The notes below the pieces were generated by a model. The model had not been told where the DNA came from. It ran no database searches and saw nothing but the letters and a program-made list of their open reading frames with translations. Positions 60,665 through 64,000 of a DNA stretch of 64,000 bases are shown piece by piece. This DNA comes from Mixia osmundae IAM 14324 (lineage: Eukaryota > Basidiomycota > Mixiomycetes > Mixiales > Mixiaceae), in contig NW_014575558.1 of the NCBI RefSeq assembly GCF_000708205.1, positions 971,146 to 1,035,145 on the forward strand, given 5' to 3'. The position numbers were made by a program, and so were the translations under genes. Positions within the stretch are counted from its first letter, which is position 1. Each line of letters begins with the position of its first letter.

Positions 60665-62609
60665 ATGGCTCAGGCGAAGCTGACAGACTTTTATCCTTCC
60701 TCCAGCAGCAACGGCGGGGGGAGCGTCAAGTCGGCAAGGACCACAGAGGATATCAGGATACCGGCAGACACGGACAGGGCCATGACCGTTTCTGCTTTCC
60801 CTCATCCTCGGTCCCATTCGCCTCATGCTAGCGAGCAGACACCCCTGCTCGCTGGCTCTACACCGACGCCGCCGCCACCGTTGACGGCAGGCGCAGGATT
60901 TGAGCCGCCAAAGACGAGGCCGTATCTGCTCAGGCTGAGCTTTCTCTTCTCGGCCGTCATCACCTGGGCGTCTCTCGCCTTCCTCGTCCTCATTTGCCTG
61001 GCCATAACGCACAGTCAGTTTGTCTACCTGCTACCGTCACATCGCGGCTCGCTCTTCTTGCCGCTCTGGCTGTCCATCTTTAGCTTTCTGTCGGGCCTGC
61101 TGAGCATGATCTACTACTCGGACCCGCTAGACTTTCCTGCTGGTCCGGCCAAGCTCTTCAGCCTGCTCTCAGCCATCCTCATCCTCGTCGACGTCGTCCT
61201 CGTCGGCGTCAACAGGCAGCTCAGACTCGAAGAGGGCTGGCTCACTTTGATCTTGCTCATCATCAACTTTGTGAGCTATGTCCATTCCCTAGCTGCGACG
61301 TCAGTTCTGCCGCAGGAAGATGCACCCGATCTGCCAATCTATCAGCGTCAGCAAGCACTGGCAGAACAGGTCGGCTTCTTCGCCCGCGCTGGCGAGAATC
61401 TCAAGAGTTTCTTCTCCCTCCTGACGATCACGCTGCCCGTCTTTGTACTGCAGCTCGCCACCACTGTCGCCCTTGCGCTCATCATGCTCGATCTCATCTT
61501 ACGGGCCTACGACTCCACTGTCGTGCACCAGCAAAGTACAGACCTGTACAAGATCAATCCTTCCAGCTTCAGCGTCAACTCACCGTCTACGCTACGCCAC
61601 CATGATCGATCAGACGATAAGGGAATCTTCCCAGGTGACTTCAGGCTTCATCTCGATTGTCGCTTTCTTGGCACACCCGTCCGCGAACCCCGGTACATCA
61701 AGACGGTTCTCTTCGACTCTGACAAAGGCATTCCTGCCTCTGTCGAATCCAGTTGGGCTGTTGATGCTATGGAACATCTCGACGGTAACGGGACTGCTTA
61801 CCGGCTATGCATCTACGATCGACCCGGCTACGGACTCAGCGACGTCGCACCGAGCGCCGAGCTGGCCATGACCGTCCGTTCGCTCGAGTCTGCCCTTGTC
61901 CAAGCCGGCGTGATGGCAGAGATCCAAAGCGCGGTTCCGTTGGGCAGCTCTTTCGTCCTCGTCGGCGCAGGCTATGGCGCACTCGTCTCTCGCGTCTTTG
62001 CAGCCCGCAATCCCAGTGTAGTCGAATCGATTCTCTATCTCGACGCTTCAACAGAGCTGACCCATTTCAGCCCGGATGCCCAGACGCTAGCCCGAACCTG
62101 GCGCTTCTTTTTCAGCAACAGTATGTATTCGTTGCTTGTCCTTGGCGAGCACGGCTGACATTGTCGCAGTTCTCGGCGCCGTTGTCTCGCCTCTCGGCAT
62201 CAAGCGATGGCTGCAGATCATCTTCCTGCCCGGACGAGCTTCTCGAGAGGGCAGAATCTTCGGGACTGTCACCTCTGGCTTGAACGCGCCAATCTTGCGA
62301 GCTGCTCTGCAAGAGTCAGCTGAAGCACATCGACACACTTCTCGTTCGTACCTCGAGCTCAAGCGATCTCGCAAGACGTACCCAGATGTGCCTGCTATCG
62401 TCCTGACGAGCAAGGAAAAGCTACAGTCCAAGGCTGGCTCGGCATGGGAGCAATCTCAAGAATGGCTCGTCAAGATCATCATCGGCGATAGTCTCGTCAG
62501 GTGGGACGAGATCAAGGCAGGCGGCTCTCGTCTCCTCTCCGGTCCAGTGGGACGTGATTCCGCTGGCAAGGCACTCAAGCAGCTCCTGGCAAGATCGTCC
62601 GACAACTAG
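60665..62609 (+). CDS. Multi-pass membrane protein with alpha/beta hydrolase domain
   Basis: 631 residues from exons 60665-62120 and 62170-62609. After a Ser/Pro-rich N-terminus come about six membrane segments (SFLFSAVITWASLAFLVLIC; LFLPLWLSIFSFLSGLLSMI; LFSLLSAILILVDVVLVGV; LTLILLIINFVSYV; FFSLLTITLPVFVLQLATTV). Then an alpha/beta hydrolase core: AYRLCIYDRPGYGLSD, VLVGAGYGALVSRVFAARNP (nucleophile elbow reads GAGYG, with no Ser at the usual G-x-S-x-G site) and ILYLDAS. Fungal DUF2417-type proteins have this layout. The missing nucleophile suggests an inactive or altered hydrolase. Function unknown. Confidence 0.8.
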
Positions 62610-62865
62610 CATACGCTCTATACACACATCACGACGCACTAGTCTTGTACATTTGACTGCAATGCAAAGAAAGGACCCGACGTGCTTGACCGCTCGGGCG
62701 TGATAGCTTGATCTGCGCCACGCGTGGCGGGCTATCGACGCTATCGATCTATCTCTGGCACGCGCGCTCACACGTGGTTCGTATTTCGAGTCACCGCTTC
62801 TCCGCGGACTCCGCTTGACAGGATGTGAAGCGAGTGCCGTCTATCGTTTCCTCATTGTTCACGAC

Positions 62866-64000
62866 ATGGCAGACGAGCACACGGCGCTATTGCCTCCTGG
62901 CAAGGACAACGAAGCTGGTCATATCAAAGGCCTGCTGCCTCCCAATTCGGCTGTCGAGGTTATCTCGCGCAGTGAGACGTGGATCCTCTTGAGAGCGACG
63001 CGGACGATTGCGATCACTCAGCTGCTGGAATGGTCCCTGTACAGTGTCTCTGTCTTCCTCCTCGGCCATCTCGGCACCAAATACTTGGCGGCCAGCACAA
63101 TCAGTCTGGTCACCTTCAATGTGCTCGGCATATCTTTGAGCGTCGGCTTCAGCGGAGCGCTCGACACGCTATGTCCTCACTCGTGGGCTTCCCACCCAAA
63201 GGAGACAAGTCTACACGCACAGCGGATGCTCTTCATGCTGCTTTCACTCGCTATCGTACAATGTCTCGTCATGTCACTGGCAGCAGAGAAAATCTTCCTC
63301 TTCCTCAGGCAAGGTGAAGAAATCTCCTACCTGGCTGCCAAGTACCTGCGCGTTCAGGGATTCGCCATCTTTCCGATGATCGTCTTCGAAGTGCTCAGGA
63401 AGTACCTTCAGAGCATGAACCTCATGCGTGCCCCCGCCATCGTCATCGCTTGTATAGCGCCCATCAACATCGTCTTGTCGTACCTTCTCGTCTCTGGACC
63501 CGTTGAAGCCTTGCGCATCGGCTACCTGGGCACTCCCATAAGCTATCTTATCACGAGCAGCCTGTCTGCTGGACTGCTTGCAGCATACGCCGGCATGCAT
63601 GCGCGCGAGGGCCACACTGGCTTCACAGCCCGCGCCTTGACCAACTTTGGACAGATGACCAAGCTGGGGCTAGCAAGTCTTGCTCAGACAGTATCAGAAT
63701 GGTGGACTTGGGAAGCCATCTTCCTCATGTCATCGCAATTAGGCGCGGATTATCTGGCCAGCATGTCGGTCTGCATCGCTACCGCAACCTTGGTGAGTTG
63801 CTCGTTCCAGCGGTAGTGCTGGTCTGATCAGCGCACAGCTCTACCAACTGCCAATGTCGCTCAACATCGCAGCCTCTGTGCGTGTGGGCAATCTACTCGG
63901 CGCAGAGCGACCAGACCTCGCAAAAGTGTCTGCAAAGACAAGTATGATCATCTCCGTCCTCATTGGCGTTTTCAGCGCCATCGTCATCTTCTCTCTGCGG
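62866..64000 (+). CDS. MATE-family multidrug/toxin exporter, 3' truncated
   Basis: Exon 1 62866-63792, intron 63793-63838, then the frame runs off the window. Start MADEHTALLPPGKDNEAG, then MATE signatures: ITQLLEWSLYSVSVFLLG, GFSGALDTLCPHSWASHP (the TALxT-like site in TM2-3), FEVLRKYLQSMNLMRAPAIV, GLASLAQTVSEWWTWEAIFL, and PMSLNIAASVRVGNLLGAER (the second repeat of the family). It belongs to the fungal Erc1-like branch by general appearance. About 360 residues are seen of an expected 450-550. Likely an H+- or Na+-coupled exporter in plasma or vacuolar membrane; substrate unknown. Confidence 0.87.

Noticed and set aside
1-64000. tRNA genes, rRNA, CRISPR arrays and intact transposons.
   Set aside because: I scanned for tRNA A/B boxes, long tandem repeats, transposase and reverse transcriptase motifs and found none that held up.

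Overview
The window is nuclear DNA of an intron-rich fungus with a compact genome. Nearly every gene is split by GT-AG (sometimes GC-AG) introns of about 47-70 nt, often with a CTGAC or CTAAC branch-like motif before the acceptor. Core genes are clearly fungal: DASH subunit Dam1, QCR6 hinge protein, Sin3, pyruvate decarboxylase, Rpt5, eIF2B-delta, a PalI/Sur7-like protein and a Cuz1-like AN1 protein. Base composition and intron habit suggest a basidiomycete yeast, perhaps Pucciniomycotina (Mixia-like). That assignment is inference; no rRNA or other marker is present.

Layout. 0-7.5 kb: end of a scramblase, two secreted Cys-rich genes, DAM1, a CCDC25 homologue, a tandem pair of another secreted family, eIF2B-delta. 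7.8-18.9 kb: a small Cys-rich secreted protein, another Cys-rich family gene, a short-chain dehydrogenase, a large mucin-like membrane protein, one more family gene, cyclophilin A, QCR6 and a WW protein. 19.0-28.2 kb: a head-to-tail array of eight minus-strand secreted 12-cysteine genes. 28.4-34.0 kb: pyruvate decarboxylase, Rpt5, MsrA and a Cuz1-like gene. 34.05-35.6 kb: a gene-poor spacer. 35.6-47.4 kb: more secreted genes around a sugar transporter and guanine deaminase. 47.6-64 kb: an SF1 helicase, a further family gene, PalI-like, RsfS-like, TBC GAP, Sin3, a membrane alpha/beta hydrolase and a truncated MATE transporter.

The main discovery candidate is the secreted 12-cysteine family. 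I count at least 15 members: eight in the array and seven dispersed on both strands. They share a signal peptide, an N-terminal Cys block, a central SPS...VQGSS...DCC block and a C-terminal FxCEL...GC block. Array members have a 39-57 nt microexon, and in five of seven the intron after it begins with GC rather than GT. GC-AG introns also occur in CCDC25, the dehydrogenase and one other secreted gene. Two neighbouring copies come from a recent duplication that includes their promoters.

Two further secreted families lie nearby: one with three genes (4.5-6.0 kb and about 36 kb), the other with about five (41.4-45.5 kb). Together they make this a secretome-rich region interleaved with housekeeping genes. 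The proteins may act outside the cell, for example in host or niche interaction, but nothing in the sequence proves a function. Exon boundaries were assigned by eye from reading frame, splice consensus and paralogue comparison, so single splice sites may be wrong.
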